From Mycolicibacterium hodleri (lineage in GTDB: Bacteria > Actinomycetota > Actinomycetes > Mycobacteriales > Mycobacteriaceae), in contig NZ_RCZG01000011.1 in NCBI RefSeq assembly GCF_006439015.1, positions 1-64,000 of the forward strand: DNA of 64,000 bases. Direction: 5' to 3'. A program made the translations under genes and the position numbers. The notes beneath the pieces are model-generated. The model ran no database searches, was not told where the DNA came from, and saw only the letters and a list, made by a program, of their open reading frames with translations. Positions 7,907-15,232 of this stretch are shown here, piece by piece. Each line of letters begins with the position of its first letter. The first letter of the stretch is position 1.

Positions 7907-8266
7907 ATCGGTTCCTTGTTGGTTTGCGGGTGCGCCCCGACGCCGCCCGATGTGAGCCACTTAGAAGTAAGTGGTGCGGCAAGTGTGAATCAGCTGTTGG
8001 GCTGCTGCAAGCGATATCGGCAAATTTTTGGCGGCCGGTGTCAACAGGTTCGGCCCCGCCCCGGGCCGACTGGGCTCACCCGACTACTCCGTCACTGAGT
8101 GATCGGGGTACGCGGCCCCACACTGCTGCGTTGTTGGCTGACGTGGTAGCTGGCACCAACGGTTCCAGCAGCGATGGCGGTGGAGGCTATTAGGCCTGCG
8201 GGTCCGGGCAGGGCCAAAGTGGACCATGTTGCTGGAATGTGTGTGGTTTCCCGCCCTGGGCACAAG
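7907..8266. other. Intergenic stretch between two secreted-protein genes
   Basis: No gene is supported. A perfect short inverted repeat, CCACTTA-gaag-TAAGTGG at 7957-7974, lies about 50 bp upstream of the DUF732 start and could be an operator. The rest is G+C-rich with no open frame of convincing composition. Confidence 0.5.
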
Positions 8267-9115
8267 CTAGCCCTTTAGGTTCCTCGCCATCGAATTAATC
8301 ATCGAGTCCATTGCTGAAGTGATGCTTGTGTGCATTTCCGAGAGCTGACTTAGCTGGTTCGCCAACTGTCGCATGCTTTGCATGTCGTCCGCCGATACCT
8401 GGTCGGCGGGAGTGGCTCGTAGTGCGTCCAGTTGGTCTTGGAGCGCCTGCTCGGCCGCGACGGTTTGTGCCTCCGTGGCCTTGAGTTCGTCGAGGTCTTT
8501 GGATAACGCATCTTGGGCCGCCTGGATGCTTGCGTCGCTGGGTCCAATCGGCGGTTGGCTTTGAGACGTACTTTGGGGTCGAGGATTGTTCTCTCGGCGC
8601 AACATCTCCTCGTCAGTAAGCGGCTCCCCCATCGCCGATTTTGCTGCGGAGGACACATTTGTGCGCATCTCCGACTGTTGAGTGAGCTGATTCATTAGTT
8701 GTTGCATCGCGAACATGTCAGACGCCGAGAGCTGATCTGCAGGAATAGCTTTCACCGCGTCTAGCTGGTCTTGGAGTGACTGCTCGGTCGTTGAGATGTC
8801 TGATCCCAAATTCTTTATGTCGTCGAGATCTTTCGACAGCGCATCCTTGTCGACCAATGACGGGTCGCCCGCGCTGCTGGTGGTTCCGGCGGCCGGTCGA
8901 GCTCCTACCTTGGAAGTTGGGCGCGCGCCTGCATCTGAAGAATCAGCACCACTGTCGGCCGTGGATGACCCGGAGCTGGGCGATGATGATGCCGATGGCG
9001 CCGGGGGGGCGCCTGGGTCGGGGGCAGCCTGTCCAGTGCCGGCGCTCAACGACAATAAGAAGGCAACCCCGGTCGCTAGTCCACCTGCTTGCAGCCCCCG
9101 CATCGCTGATCTCAT
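8267..9115 (-). CDS. Secreted protein with a tandem ~70-aa coiled-coil repeat
   Basis: A 282-aa exported protein. A signal peptide (MRSAMRGLQAGGLATGVAFL, cleavage near GQAAPD) is followed by a Ser/Ala/Pro-rich disordered linker of about 60 residues. Two copies of a helical repeat follow. Each has DALSKDLD near its start, then EQ(S/A)LQDQLDA, PADQ(L/V)SA(S/D)DM and SEM(R/H)T near its end. The start was chosen because GGAG lies 6-9 bases upstream. No enzyme motif is visible; a cell-envelope or binding role is a guess. Confidence 0.75.
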   Translation of the reverse strand: MRSAMRGLQAGGLATGVAFLLSLSAGTGQAAPDPGAPPAPSASSSPSSGSSTADSGADSSDAGARPTSKVGARPAAGTTSSAGDPSLVDKDALSKDLDDIKNLGSDISTTEQSLQDQLDAVKAIPADQLSASDMFAMQQLMNQLTQQSEMRTNVSSAAKSAMGEPLTDEEMLRRENNPRPQSTSQSQPPIGPSDASIQAAQDALSKDLDELKATEAQTVAAEQALQDQLDALRATPADQVSADDMQSMRQLANQLSQLSEMHTSITSAMDSMINSMARNLKG

Positions 9116-9220
9116 GGCCGCTCCATTCGCTATACCGCACTGCGGCACCTCGCCAGACTGCTACAGCAAACATAGGGCACAGAAATTAACGACGAAGCAC
9201 AATCCGCCGCCTCACAATGA

Positions 9221-9257
9221 GTTCGGCCCCGCACGGGAGAGTTGTGCGGGGCCGAAC
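9221..9257. terminator. 14-bp hairpin terminator
   Basis: GTTCGGCCCCGCAC at 9221-9234 pairs perfectly with GTGCGGGGCCGAAC at 9244-9257 across a 9-nt loop. It lies just past the stop of the leftward DUF732 gene. There is no T tract, which is usual for mycobacterial terminators. A near copy lies at 10000-10034. Confidence 0.7.
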
Positions 9258-9263
9258 ACTAAG

Positions 9264-9560
9264 TCAGGCGTCAGGGCACAGGTTCTTGTGCGCCGCCGTC
9301 ACCATCAACCTAGTGAGCGCAAGCGTTGACCCCGGGTACGACAACTGCCTCACCGCAGCATCCTCCGGCGACACCCCGGCCCGCAGGTCCACACAGATGG
9401 CGTTGCCTGCATTCGACAGGAACATGCTGGTGAACGGGGTGACAGTGAACCCCACCGTCCCCGACAGTTCGTTCAGGTAGTCCTGCATCGGATCAGCATG
9501 AGCAGCCGGCGCCAACACCAGACCTGCTGCGATGAGTGCCCCGTAGATGATTCTCCCCAT
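9264..9560 (-). CDS. DUF732 secreted protein
   Basis: A 98-aa DUF732-family protein. The signal peptide MGRIIYGALIAAGLVLAP ends near AHAD; the mature part has MQDYLNELSG, a central Cys in NAICVDLRAG and the C-terminal HKNLCPDA. It shares family layout with the gene at 7577-7906 but is not a close duplicate. ATG 9560 is preferred to the TTG one codon earlier; no strong ribosome-binding site is visible. It ends at a strong hairpin. Confidence 0.8.
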   Translation of the reverse strand: MGRIIYGALIAAGLVLAPAAHADPMQDYLNELSGTVGFTVTPFTSMFLSNAGNAICVDLRAGVSPEDAAVRQLSYPGSTLALTRLMVTAAHKNLCPDA

Positions 9561-9573
9561 CAAGCGGATGCTA

Positions 9574-9717
9574 CTACTTGCTGTCCAGCGCCCTGACTGC
9601 CTCGGCGAGGTGCGTCAGCCCTTCCGCCAGGAGCTTCGTGGTGGGGTTCTCGGTGGTCCTGGTGACCTCGCGGAACTTGTTGGCGGCGGAGGTGGCCCAC
9701 TGTGCTGCGTTGCTCAT
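9574..9717 (-). CDS. Small helical protein, 47 aa
   Basis: MSNAAQWATSAANKFREVTR is followed by a helical tail KLLAEGLTHLAEAVRALDSK. The composition is amphipathic and protein-like, and the gene lies 14 bp upstream of the DUF732 start, so the two may be co-transcribed. No ribosome-binding site stands out and no family is recognised. Confidence 0.45.
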   Translation of the reverse strand: MSNAAQWATSAANKFREVTRTTENPTTKLLAEGLTHLAEAVRALDSK

Positions 9718-9999
9718 GGGCGGCGACCGTAGCGGTGGGCACCGACACAGGGGCAGGGCGCCACAAGGTCCAGGGCCGGAAGGCAGCAACCATGACGGGC
9801 TTGTTCATCGCCCCCAATGGACGTCGTCAGGGTTCTCGCATCTCTAGAACGCGAGACTTGGTAGCACGGCCCTCCGGACCCAGACAGGAGGAAACGTACC
9901 TTTTGCACGTCTACCGAGGTATCGGGGAAAACCCTTGAATTTTTGATTCAGTGCACCTCGAATGCTGTGCATAGTCCAGCGCGCAAAACGCGAGAATGA
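9718..9999. other. Intergenic stretch without a supported gene
   Basis: Overlapping open frames exist on both strands, but none has a start site or composition worth reporting. The stretch lies between the cargo genes and the leftward pair at 10100-10644, whose terminator begins at 10034. Confidence 0.4.
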
Positions 10000-10034
10000 G
10001 TTCGGCCCGCCCCGGGGAGTGGGACGGGCCGAAC
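10000..10034. terminator. Hairpin terminator, near copy of 9221-9257
   Basis: GTTCGGCCCGCCCC at 10000-10013 pairs with GGGACGGGCCGAAC at 10021-10034, with one mismatch. It follows the leftward gene ending at 10100. Both this hairpin and the one at 9221 are preceded by AATGA, so they look like copies of one terminator cassette. Confidence 0.65.
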
Positions 10035-10070
10035 AATAGATAAGACCCGGGTAGGGGCCGATTGGTTCCG

Positions 10071-10092
10071 TGTGTGGCAGATCTGCCACACA
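10071..10092. promoter_or_regulatory. Perfect 22-bp palindrome
   Basis: The two arms TGTGTGGCAGA and TCTGCCACACA meet without a spacer at 10081/10082 around AGATCT. A dimeric regulator could bind it. It lies 8 bp downstream of the leftward gene ending at 10100 and before a hairpin terminator, so part of a termination region is the alternative. Confidence 0.5.
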
Positions 10093-10099
10093 TGGGAAT

Positions 10100-10318
10100 T
10101 TAGACGGCTTGGAGTCGTCGTCCTGGATGGGGTTGAGGCTTCGGCGTCTGCGGCGGCTGGTGACCCCTGCGGGCATCCGCCCCCCGCAAGATCGCCAGTA
10201 TTGCTACCGCTTCCACCGTCGTCAGATCGACTGCGGGGTCGAGTTCGAACATCAACTGCTTCATCTCTACTTGCACGTCCGCCGCGCAGACATCGAGAAC
10301 CCCGTCCAGCGCGGTCAT
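10100..10318 (-). CDS. Small phage-type protein, 72 aa
   Basis: MTALDGVLDVCAADVQVEMK begins a helical protein with a hydrophobic segment TTVEAVAILAIL and a basic, proline-rich tail. ATG 10318 was chosen because it overlaps the upstream stop as ATGA. The protein is paired with the gene at 10315-10644; the same pair exists in broken form at 7011-7380. No function is recognised. Confidence 0.55.
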   Translation of the reverse strand: MTALDGVLDVCAADVQVEMKQLMFELDPAVDLTTVEAVAILAILRGADARRGHQPPQTPKPQPHPGRRLQAV

Positions 10319-10644
10319 CGCGCCGCCCACCCGTCGACCTCGGCTGCCGCCTGCAACAACGATGCGGCAAGCTCGCGGGCCTGGTCACTGTTCAGCGGCC
10401 CCGTCTCATCGACACCGAACACGTACACGTGCGGGGCTTCGACAGTGCCGTCATCGACGCTGCCGTCGGCCCACTGCACAGCACTAGTGGACACGCGCAG
10501 TTTGTGGTCGGTGACGGTTCGGTCATGGCCGATCACCACGCGCCAGGGCTGCGGGTCATCCGGCTGCCACTCGTCGACCCTCTTAGCACCAGCAGGCGCG
10601 TGGACGTCGGGGTACGGGTTGGCTAGTGAGGTGGTGGTGTTCAC
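10315..10644 (-). CDS. Right-end phage-type protein of element A, 109 aa
   Basis: A predicted 109-aa protein, mostly beta (WRVVIGHDRTVTDHKLRVST, APHVYVFGVDE), ending in a helix (DQARELAASLLQAAAEVDGW). The GTG start at 10644 has AAAGGAG nine bases upstream; an ATG ten codons earlier overlaps that site and is less likely. It reads away from the attachment core at 10734, the same placement as the leftward gene at 18376 in element B. Function unknown. Confidence 0.65.
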   Translation of the reverse strand: MNTTTSLANPYPDVHAPAGAKRVDEWQPDDPQPWRVVIGHDRTVTDHKLRVSTSAVQWADGSVDDGTVEAPHVYVFGVDETGPLNSDQARELAASLLQAAAEVDGWAAR

Positions 10645-10685
10645 GGGCGCAATCTCCTTTTGGGGATGTGACACCCGGAGTGCTA

Positions 10686-10703
10686 TTGCATGTAAGTTGC
10701 ATG
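10686..10703. repeat. Candidate arm-type integrase sites of element A
   Basis: TTGCATG occurs at 10686-10692 and again at 10697-10703, an 11-bp period. The pair ends 31 bp left of the attachment core. At the other core, AGTTCACG is repeated with the same 11-bp period and ends 30 bp away. Equal geometry with a different sequence suggests binding sites of a different integrase. Confidence 0.45.
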
Positions 10704-10733
10704 GCCTTCAGTTTGTAGTGCTAACTACTACCT

Positions 10734-10778
10734 CTGACCTGCAAACTAACTGGTGCGCGATACTGGGATTGAACCAGT
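10734..10778. other. Attachment core attL (45-bp direct repeat, left copy)
   Basis: A perfect 45-bp copy of 18701-18745. The repeat contains the 3' end of a tRNA-Val gene (T arm, acceptor strand and CCA complement, 28 bp) plus 17 bp downstream of it. Here the tRNA homology stops after the core, as expected for the displaced end of an element that integrated into tRNA-Val. Confidence 0.9.
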
Positions 10779-10906
10779 TCAGCATGTTTGCTAACGTGGG
10801 TGTGGTGAGCAGCGCAAACAGTGGCTCTACCTGCGCCGACACACTTCAGACTAGCAGAATTCCGCATAAGCTCGCAGAAACTTGATACGGTCTCGTTAGC
10901 TCACAT

Positions 10907-10933
10907 CTAGTTCACGGGGAGTTCGTGAACTAG
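10907..10933. promoter_or_regulatory. 10-bp inverted repeat upstream of integrase (arm-type site or operator)
   Basis: CTAGTTCACG at 10907-10916 is repeated inverted as CGTGAACTAG at 10924-10933. The same CTAGTTCACG lies at 18651-18660 inside the opposite end. In the excised circle both would flank the attachment core, so they are best read as integrase arm-type sites. Being 40 bp upstream of the integrase start, this site could also control its expression. Confidence 0.6.
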
Positions 10934-10972
10934 AGCCAGTATCCACCGATCTATCGCGACGGGGGCGTTTCG

Positions 10973-12148
10973 ATGCCACGAGGTGAGGGCCGCAAGACAC
11001 AGAAGCGGGGCGCGTTCGGGACCGCGCACAAGCTGCCGAGCGGCCGTTACCGGGCGATGTACTACGGTCCCGATGGGCGCCGCTACAAAGCACCGACGAT
11101 GTTCCTCACCGAGAAGGATGCCCGCGGGTGGCTCTCGCTGAGACAGGCCGAAATCATCCGCAAGGCGTGGACGCCACCCGAAGCCGATCAGGCCCCAGTG
11201 CCGAAGGTGACGTTCGCGAAGTACGCGGAGACTTGGCTACTGAACCGACAGGTCTCCGGTCGACCGCTGAAGGAACGTACTCGCGAGCACTATCAAAAGC
11301 TGCTCGATGACCATCTGATCGACACATTCGGCGCGCTGCCTCTGGCATCGATCACCGTCGACGACGTCGACGCTTGGCACGCCAAGACGTTGGTCGGCAA
11401 GCCGACCATGCGGGCGCATGCCTACTCGCTGTTGCGCGGCATCATGGGCACCGCCGTCGCTACGCGCAAGATCAGCGCCAATCCGTGCGTCATCAGTGGT
11501 GCTGGATCTTCGCGGCGCGTCCACGCCATCCGCCCGGCGACGCTGCCCGAGTTGGAGACATTGACGGCAGCGATGCCCGAGCAGTATCGGGCCATGGTGC
11601 TGCTCGCTGCGTGGTGCGGCGCGCGTTTCGGTGAGCTGACCGAGTTGCGCCGAAAGGACGTCGTGATCATCGCCGAGACGAAAGACGATGGCGAAATACA
11701 CAAGCACGGCGTCATGCGCATCGAACGTGCCGTGGTGCGCACCGCCGACGGCTTTATGGTGACCACGCCCAAGAGTGACGCCGGTATCCGCGACGTCTGG
11801 ATGCCGCCGCACCTCATGCCGATGATCGAGCAGCACCTAGCGAAATTCGTTGGTAAAGAACGTGACTCACTCCTGTTCCCCGCGAAGCACGGCGGGCACC
11901 TAGCCCCGGCGACGCTCTATCGGCGGTTCTACACCGCGCGCAGCAAGGCCGGTCGCGAAGACCTGCGATGGCACGATCTGCGCCATACCGGCGCAACGCT
12001 CGCTGCCGGTCCTGGCGGTGCGAACCTCCCCGAGTTGATGGCGCGCGGCGGGTGGTCGACACAAGCGGCGGCGATGCGGTATCTACACGCCGCTGCGGGC
12101 CGCGACCGGGTGATTGCAGAGCAGCTGTCCAAGGCAGTGAGCGGGTAA
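10973..12148 (+). CDS. int: Tyrosine recombinase integrase
   Basis: A 391-aa phage-type tyrosine integrase that should catalyse site-specific recombination at the tRNA-Val site. An N-terminal arm-binding region (AP2-like, residues about 10-60) is followed by a SAM-like core-binding domain (about 80-170) and the catalytic domain. Catalytic residues are visible: R218 in GARFGEL, K267 in TTPKSDAG, H334 and R337 in HDLRH, W361 in RGGWSTQ and Y370 in MRYLH. Length and motifs match mycobacteriophage L5-type and phiRv2-type integrases. It reads away from attL. Confidence 0.95.
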   Translation: MPRGEGRKTQKRGAFGTAHKLPSGRYRAMYYGPDGRRYKAPTMFLTEKDARGWLSLRQAEIIRKAWTPPEADQAPVPKVTFAKYAETWLLNRQVSGRPLKERTREHYQKLLDDHLIDTFGALPLASITVDDVDAWHAKTLVGKPTMRAHAYSLLRGIMGTAVATRKISANPCVISGAGSSRRVHAIRPATLPELETLTAAMPEQYRAMVLLAAWCGARFGELTELRRKDVVIIAETKDDGEIHKHGVMRIERAVVRTADGFMVTTPKSDAGIRDVWMPPHLMPMIEQHLAKFVGKERDSLLFPAKHGGHLAPATLYRRFYTARSKAGREDLRWHDLRHTGATLAAGPGGANLPELMARGGWSTQAAAMRYLHAAAGRDRVIAEQLSKAVSG

Positions 12149-12454
12149 ACCGTTGCGTGTCATAGGTATTGACATCGAATCTGTCCTGTCGACTTTCGCA
12201 GAATCTCAGGTAGTCTTGCCCTCACCTCGGCGGCCCGCGATTCGCTGGCTCACGACGGATCGCGGCAACAGCCGCCGGGGAGCGCGGCCGATCATGCGCG
12301 GCCCAGGTATCGGACTAATTGCATAGGGATCGGCTCAGCGACAGCACCGGAATCGTGGGTGGTGGTCTGTCGGGGTCCGGTCAGCACTCTCTATTCGTGC
12401 TGGCTGGTCGCTGCCGTATTCGTCTCGATCAGTCGCCAATTGATCGGACCCCCT
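12149..12454. other. Intergenic region between integrase and excisionase-like gene
   Basis: No gene is supported. It holds a 7-bp inverted repeat, CCGCGAT/ATCGCGG, near 12235-12266 and several G+C-rich stem-forming segments. No promoter with both good hexamers was found, although TTGACA occurs at 12169-12174. Confidence 0.4.
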
Positions 12455-12661
12455 ATGAAAGATGCGAAGCCTCCGGCGCTTGCCGGTACTTACCTGTCCA
12501 TCGGTGAAACAGCCGCTTACTTGGGCATCACCACTCGAACTGTCTCGCAGATGATTGCGGACGGGAGACTCGTCGCGTATCGGTGCGGTCCTCGTGTCAT
12601 CCGTCTGCGGCGTGACGAGATTGACGCAGCAATGGTGCCCGTGCCCGCTGGCGGTGCGTGA
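12455..12661 (+). CDS. Excisionase-family helix-turn-helix protein
   Basis: A 68-aa protein with the compact winged HTH of the excisionase/MerR-like family. YLSIGETAAYLGITTRTVSQ is followed by MIADGRLVAYRCGPRVIRLR, which is the helix-turn-helix, wing and DNA-contacting Arg pattern of SPBc2/HTH_17 proteins. It is probably the recombination directionality factor for the adjacent integrase or a small regulator. ATG 12455 was chosen because the longer frame adds an implausible N-terminus. No strong ribosome-binding site precedes it. Confidence 0.75.
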   Translation: MKDAKPPALAGTYLSIGETAAYLGITTRTVSQMIADGRLVAYRCGPRVIRLRRDEIDAAMVPVPAGGA

Positions 12662-12664
12662 ACC

Positions 12665-13219
12665 ATGAGCAACGCGAAAACCGCCCGAGAAATGCTCCCA
12701 GGCGGTCCCACTTCCACGGCAACGGATGTCTCAAGTCTAGGTCAGATCCCACCGGTAGGACCGCATCCGACCGTGGACGTTCTGTTCCTCGGCGCTCTGC
12801 TCTGGTCGACCCCCGCCGACGCCGCCGACGTCCTGGTGCTCATCCGCGACGTCGACATGTCGACGCCATCGCAGGAGGCGGTGCTCGCAGCCATACGCCG
12901 ACTCGTGGACGCTGGGACGCCACCAGGTCCTCAATTGGCACTAGATGGGTTGCGCCGTACCGGCACGCTGAAGCACTTCGCCGCGAGGGACCTTGCTGAC
13001 GCTACGACGAGCGGGGCCCAACCGATGGCGCTGCGGGAGTACGCCGCTGCCGTCCTGTCCCAGGCACTGCGACGCCGATTCGCTTCGGCCGGCTCTGCAC
13101 TTACGGAGGCCGCTGCCGTCGCGGGGGAGGACGACCTCGCCCCGCTGGCCGCGCGAGCAATGGCGTCGTGCCTAGATTGCGCGGGCCGCCTGGCGCGCTT
13201 GCGTGGTGGCGCGTCGTGA
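12665..13219 (+). CDS. Replication accessory protein, DnaB-N/helicase-loader-like
   Basis: A 184-aa helical protein. The segment PHPTVDVLFLGALLWSTP and the following LVLIRDVDMSTPSQEAVLAA resemble the N-terminal domain of replicative DnaB helicases, which contacts primase; this is a weak similarity from memory. The start lies three bases after the excisionase-like gene and the stop overlaps the helicase start (GTGA). It probably works with the downstream DUF3631 protein in replicating the element. Confidence 0.5.
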   Translation: MSNAKTAREMLPGGPTSTATDVSSLGQIPPVGPHPTVDVLFLGALLWSTPADAADVLVLIRDVDMSTPSQEAVLAAIRRLVDAGTPPGPQLALDGLRRTGTLKHFAARDLADATTSGAQPMALREYAAAVLSQALRRRFASAGSALTEAAAVAGEDDLAPLAARAMASCLDCAGRLARLRGGAS

Positions 13220-14664
13220 GCATGTTTGATGACCCCGCATTCGGGCAAACGCCCGCCGAAGAAGACGACGGCGCGACGCTGCTGGACGACGTCGAGCGCT
13301 TCGCAGGGCCATTCCTGGCGTTCGCGACACCGCACCACCTGGTCGTCGTCGTGCTCTGGATTGTCCACACGTGGGCCGTGAATGCGTTCTACGTGACGCC
13401 GCGATTGGTGCTCGACTCACCAGAGCCCGGCAGCGGCAAGACGCGCGTACTTGAGGTGCTGGCACTACTGAGCCGTAATGCGAAGCTCACGCTGAGCACG
13501 ACGACGGCCGCGCTCTATAGGCGCATCGCGGCGGCGGGGGACCAGCCGCCGACCGTGCTGCAAGACGAGGCCGACGCGGTGTTTGGCAAGACGGCCAATC
13601 CTCAGGCCGAGGATCTACGCGCGCTGTTCAATGCTGGATACAAACGCGGTGCAACCGTCGACCGCTGCGAGGGCGACGCCAAGAACATGAGGGTTCGCGA
13701 GTTCGCGGTGTTCGCGCCGGTCGCGCTCGCCGGGCTCGCCGGAAAGATGCCCGCGACGATTACCAGCCGCGCTGTCACCTTGCACATGCGTCGCCGCGCT
13801 CCCGACGAACACGTCGCCGAGTTCCGCGAGCGTGACGCCGCCTTGAGAGCCGCGCCGCTGCGCGAACGCATCGAGGCATGGGCCGCCGCCAACCACGACA
13901 CGCTCGCCGCCGCTCGACCCACGATGCCCGAAGGCGTGAGTGACCGACCGGCCGAAGTATGGGAGGCGTTACTCGCTACCGCGGACACTGCCGGGGGCAC
14001 GTGGCCCGAGCGAGCACGCGCCGCGTGCCGTCACTTCGTACTCGACGGTCGCCCCGACGAACTCTCGTTCGGTGTGCGACTACTGCGCGACGTCAGAACC
14101 GCGATCGGTGACGACGATCGGATGCACTCGGCGGAGCTCGTGGCCGCGCTGGTCCGCGACGAGGAATCGGAGTGGCGAGACCTCTGGGGCAAACCTCTCG
14201 ATCAGCGCCGCCTAGCAAAGGAGCTCAAACGCTACGGCGTCGAGTCGCAAGAGGTACGAATCGGTGCTGTCCATCGCAAGGGCTACGTCATCGACGGGCC
14301 GACCGGGTTGACGCAGGCGTGGCGGCGGTACCTTCCCACCGGTAGTACGCGCGACAGCCGCGACAAGGGCGACATTGCAGGTCAGTCTGTCGCGGACGTG
14401 TCGCGGACAGAGCGCGAACGCGACAACCGCGACACATCCGCGACAACCGAAGTGCCGTCTGACCTGGCGCTATCTCAGAGTGTCGCGGTTGTCGCGGATG
14501 TCGCGCCTACAGGTGGAAAGCCGAACGATGATGGCTTGGGCATTGGGTGTGACGTATGCCGTGCCCCGTTGACGCAACCGAACTCGATGGCGCGCGGTCG
14601 CTGTCAGCAATGCCATCTGTCCGTACCGGACTATGTCGCTAGCGAACTGAGCGGTCAGCCGTGA
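13216..14664 (+). CDS. DUF3631 helicase/primase-type replication protein
   Basis: A 482-aa P-loop protein of the DUF3631 group found in actinobacterial phages and phiRv-like elements. Walker A is PEPGSGKT at about residues 70-77 and Walker B is LQDEADAVF at about 115-123. The family C-terminal part (SFGVRLLRDVRTAIGD, WGKPLDQRRLAKELKRYG, VHRKGYVID) follows. A low-complexity linker then leads to a C4 zinc ribbon (CDVC about 445, CQQC about 464). The GTG at 13216 overlaps the previous stop. The linker DNA carries ten iteron-like 7-mers, so gene and candidate origin overlap. Confidence 0.8.
   Translation: MSMFDDPAFGQTPAEEDDGATLLDDVERFAGPFLAFATPHHLVVVVLWIVHTWAVNAFYVTPRLVLDSPEPGSGKTRVLEVLALLSRNAKLTLSTTTAALYRRIAAAGDQPPTVLQDEADAVFGKTANPQAEDLRALFNAGYKRGATVDRCEGDAKNMRVREFAVFAPVALAGLAGKMPATITSRAVTLHMRRRAPDEHVAEFRERDAALRAAPLRERIEAWAAANHDTLAAARPTMPEGVSDRPAEVWEALLATADTAGGTWPERARAACRHFVLDGRPDELSFGVRLLRDVRTAIGDDDRMHSAELVAALVRDEESEWRDLWGKPLDQRRLAKELKRYGVESQEVRIGAVHRKGYVIDGPTGLTQAWRRYLPTGSTRDSRDKGDIAGQSVADVSRTERERDNRDTSATTEVPSDLALSQSVAVVADVAPTGGKPNDDGLGIGCDVCRAPLTQPNSMARGRCQQCHLSVPDYVASELSGQP
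14350..14505. repeat. Array of ten 7-bp iterons inside the helicase gene (candidate origin)
   Basis: CGCGACA or its complement TGTCGCG occurs ten times, all perfect. Plus-oriented copies start at 14350, 14359, 14419, 14428 and 14439; minus-oriented copies start at 14388, 14399, 14481, 14490 and 14499. Within groups the spacing is 9 or 11 bp, and the groups alternate in direction (2+, 2-, 3+, 3-). The last two groups form a long inverted repeat (TCCGCGACAACC against GGTTGTCGCGGA). This is the layout of an iteron-based origin. Confidence 0.7.
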
Positions 14665-14684
14665 CGATCCCTGAAGCGCGCTTG

Positions 14685-15188
14685 TCAGGCTGGCATCGGT
14701 ACCGCCACGTACTCCTGCATGTCGTTCCACTTGATGTAGAGCTGATTCGGCGCAGGGTGGCCCCAGGTCGCGAGTATCAAGAAGTCCACACCTTGCTGAG
14801 GACGAATCACCGCGTCGGCGGGCACGCTTCGTGCGAGGCCGCCGAGTTGTTCGGCGTCGACGCTGACGTGTTCGGCGATGTCGGTTCCCGTGTTCCGCAG
14901 GACGTACTGCGAGCCCCCCCGGTGCTCGATTTGCCAACTGACGTCACCGCGCGACGCTGGCGCAAGAGCGCGAACCTCACCCGGATCGACCCCCGCGTTC
15001 AAGGCGAGTGCTCGCTCAGTGAACAGGTTCGCCTGTTCGGCGGCCTCAGCGCTTCGCCGGGCAGAATCTGCCGAGTCCCGTTCCCACTTGAGCGACTTCC
15101 ACGAAAGTACCGCCGATGGTACCGAGAAGATGAGCGCCAAGATCGCAGCGAACAGCGAATACCAGGCAGGGTCCTTCCACCACTCCAT
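14685..15188 (-). CDS. Membrane-anchored hypothetical protein (cargo gene)
   Basis: A 167-aa protein in the opposite direction to its neighbours. One membrane helix near the N-terminus (WYSLFAAILALIFSVPSAVL, residues about 9-28) is followed by a charged Ala-rich coiled coil (about 35-60). A beta-rich soluble domain follows, with the VLRNTGTDIAEHVSVD pattern seen in small membrane-linked proteins of phages and prophages. A single reversed gene between replication and structural modules is a classic cargo or immunity position. Superinfection exclusion or defence is a guess. Confidence 0.65.
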   Translation of the reverse strand: MEWWKDPAWYSLFAAILALIFSVPSAVLSWKSLKWERDSADSARRSAEAAEQANLFTERALALNAGVDPGEVRALAPASRGDVSWQIEHRGGSQYVLRNTGTDIAEHVSVDAEQLGGLARSVPADAVIRPQQGVDFLILATWGHPAPNQLYIKWNDMQEYVAVPMPA

Positions 15189-15232
15189 GCGCGGAGGGTA
15201 GACCAGCGGACCGACACCGACGGGCCAACGTC

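Noticed and set aside
10100..10885. Long rightward frames across 10070-10885
   Set aside because: They are opposite the leftward coupled pair with a clear AAAGGAG site and run through the attachment core.
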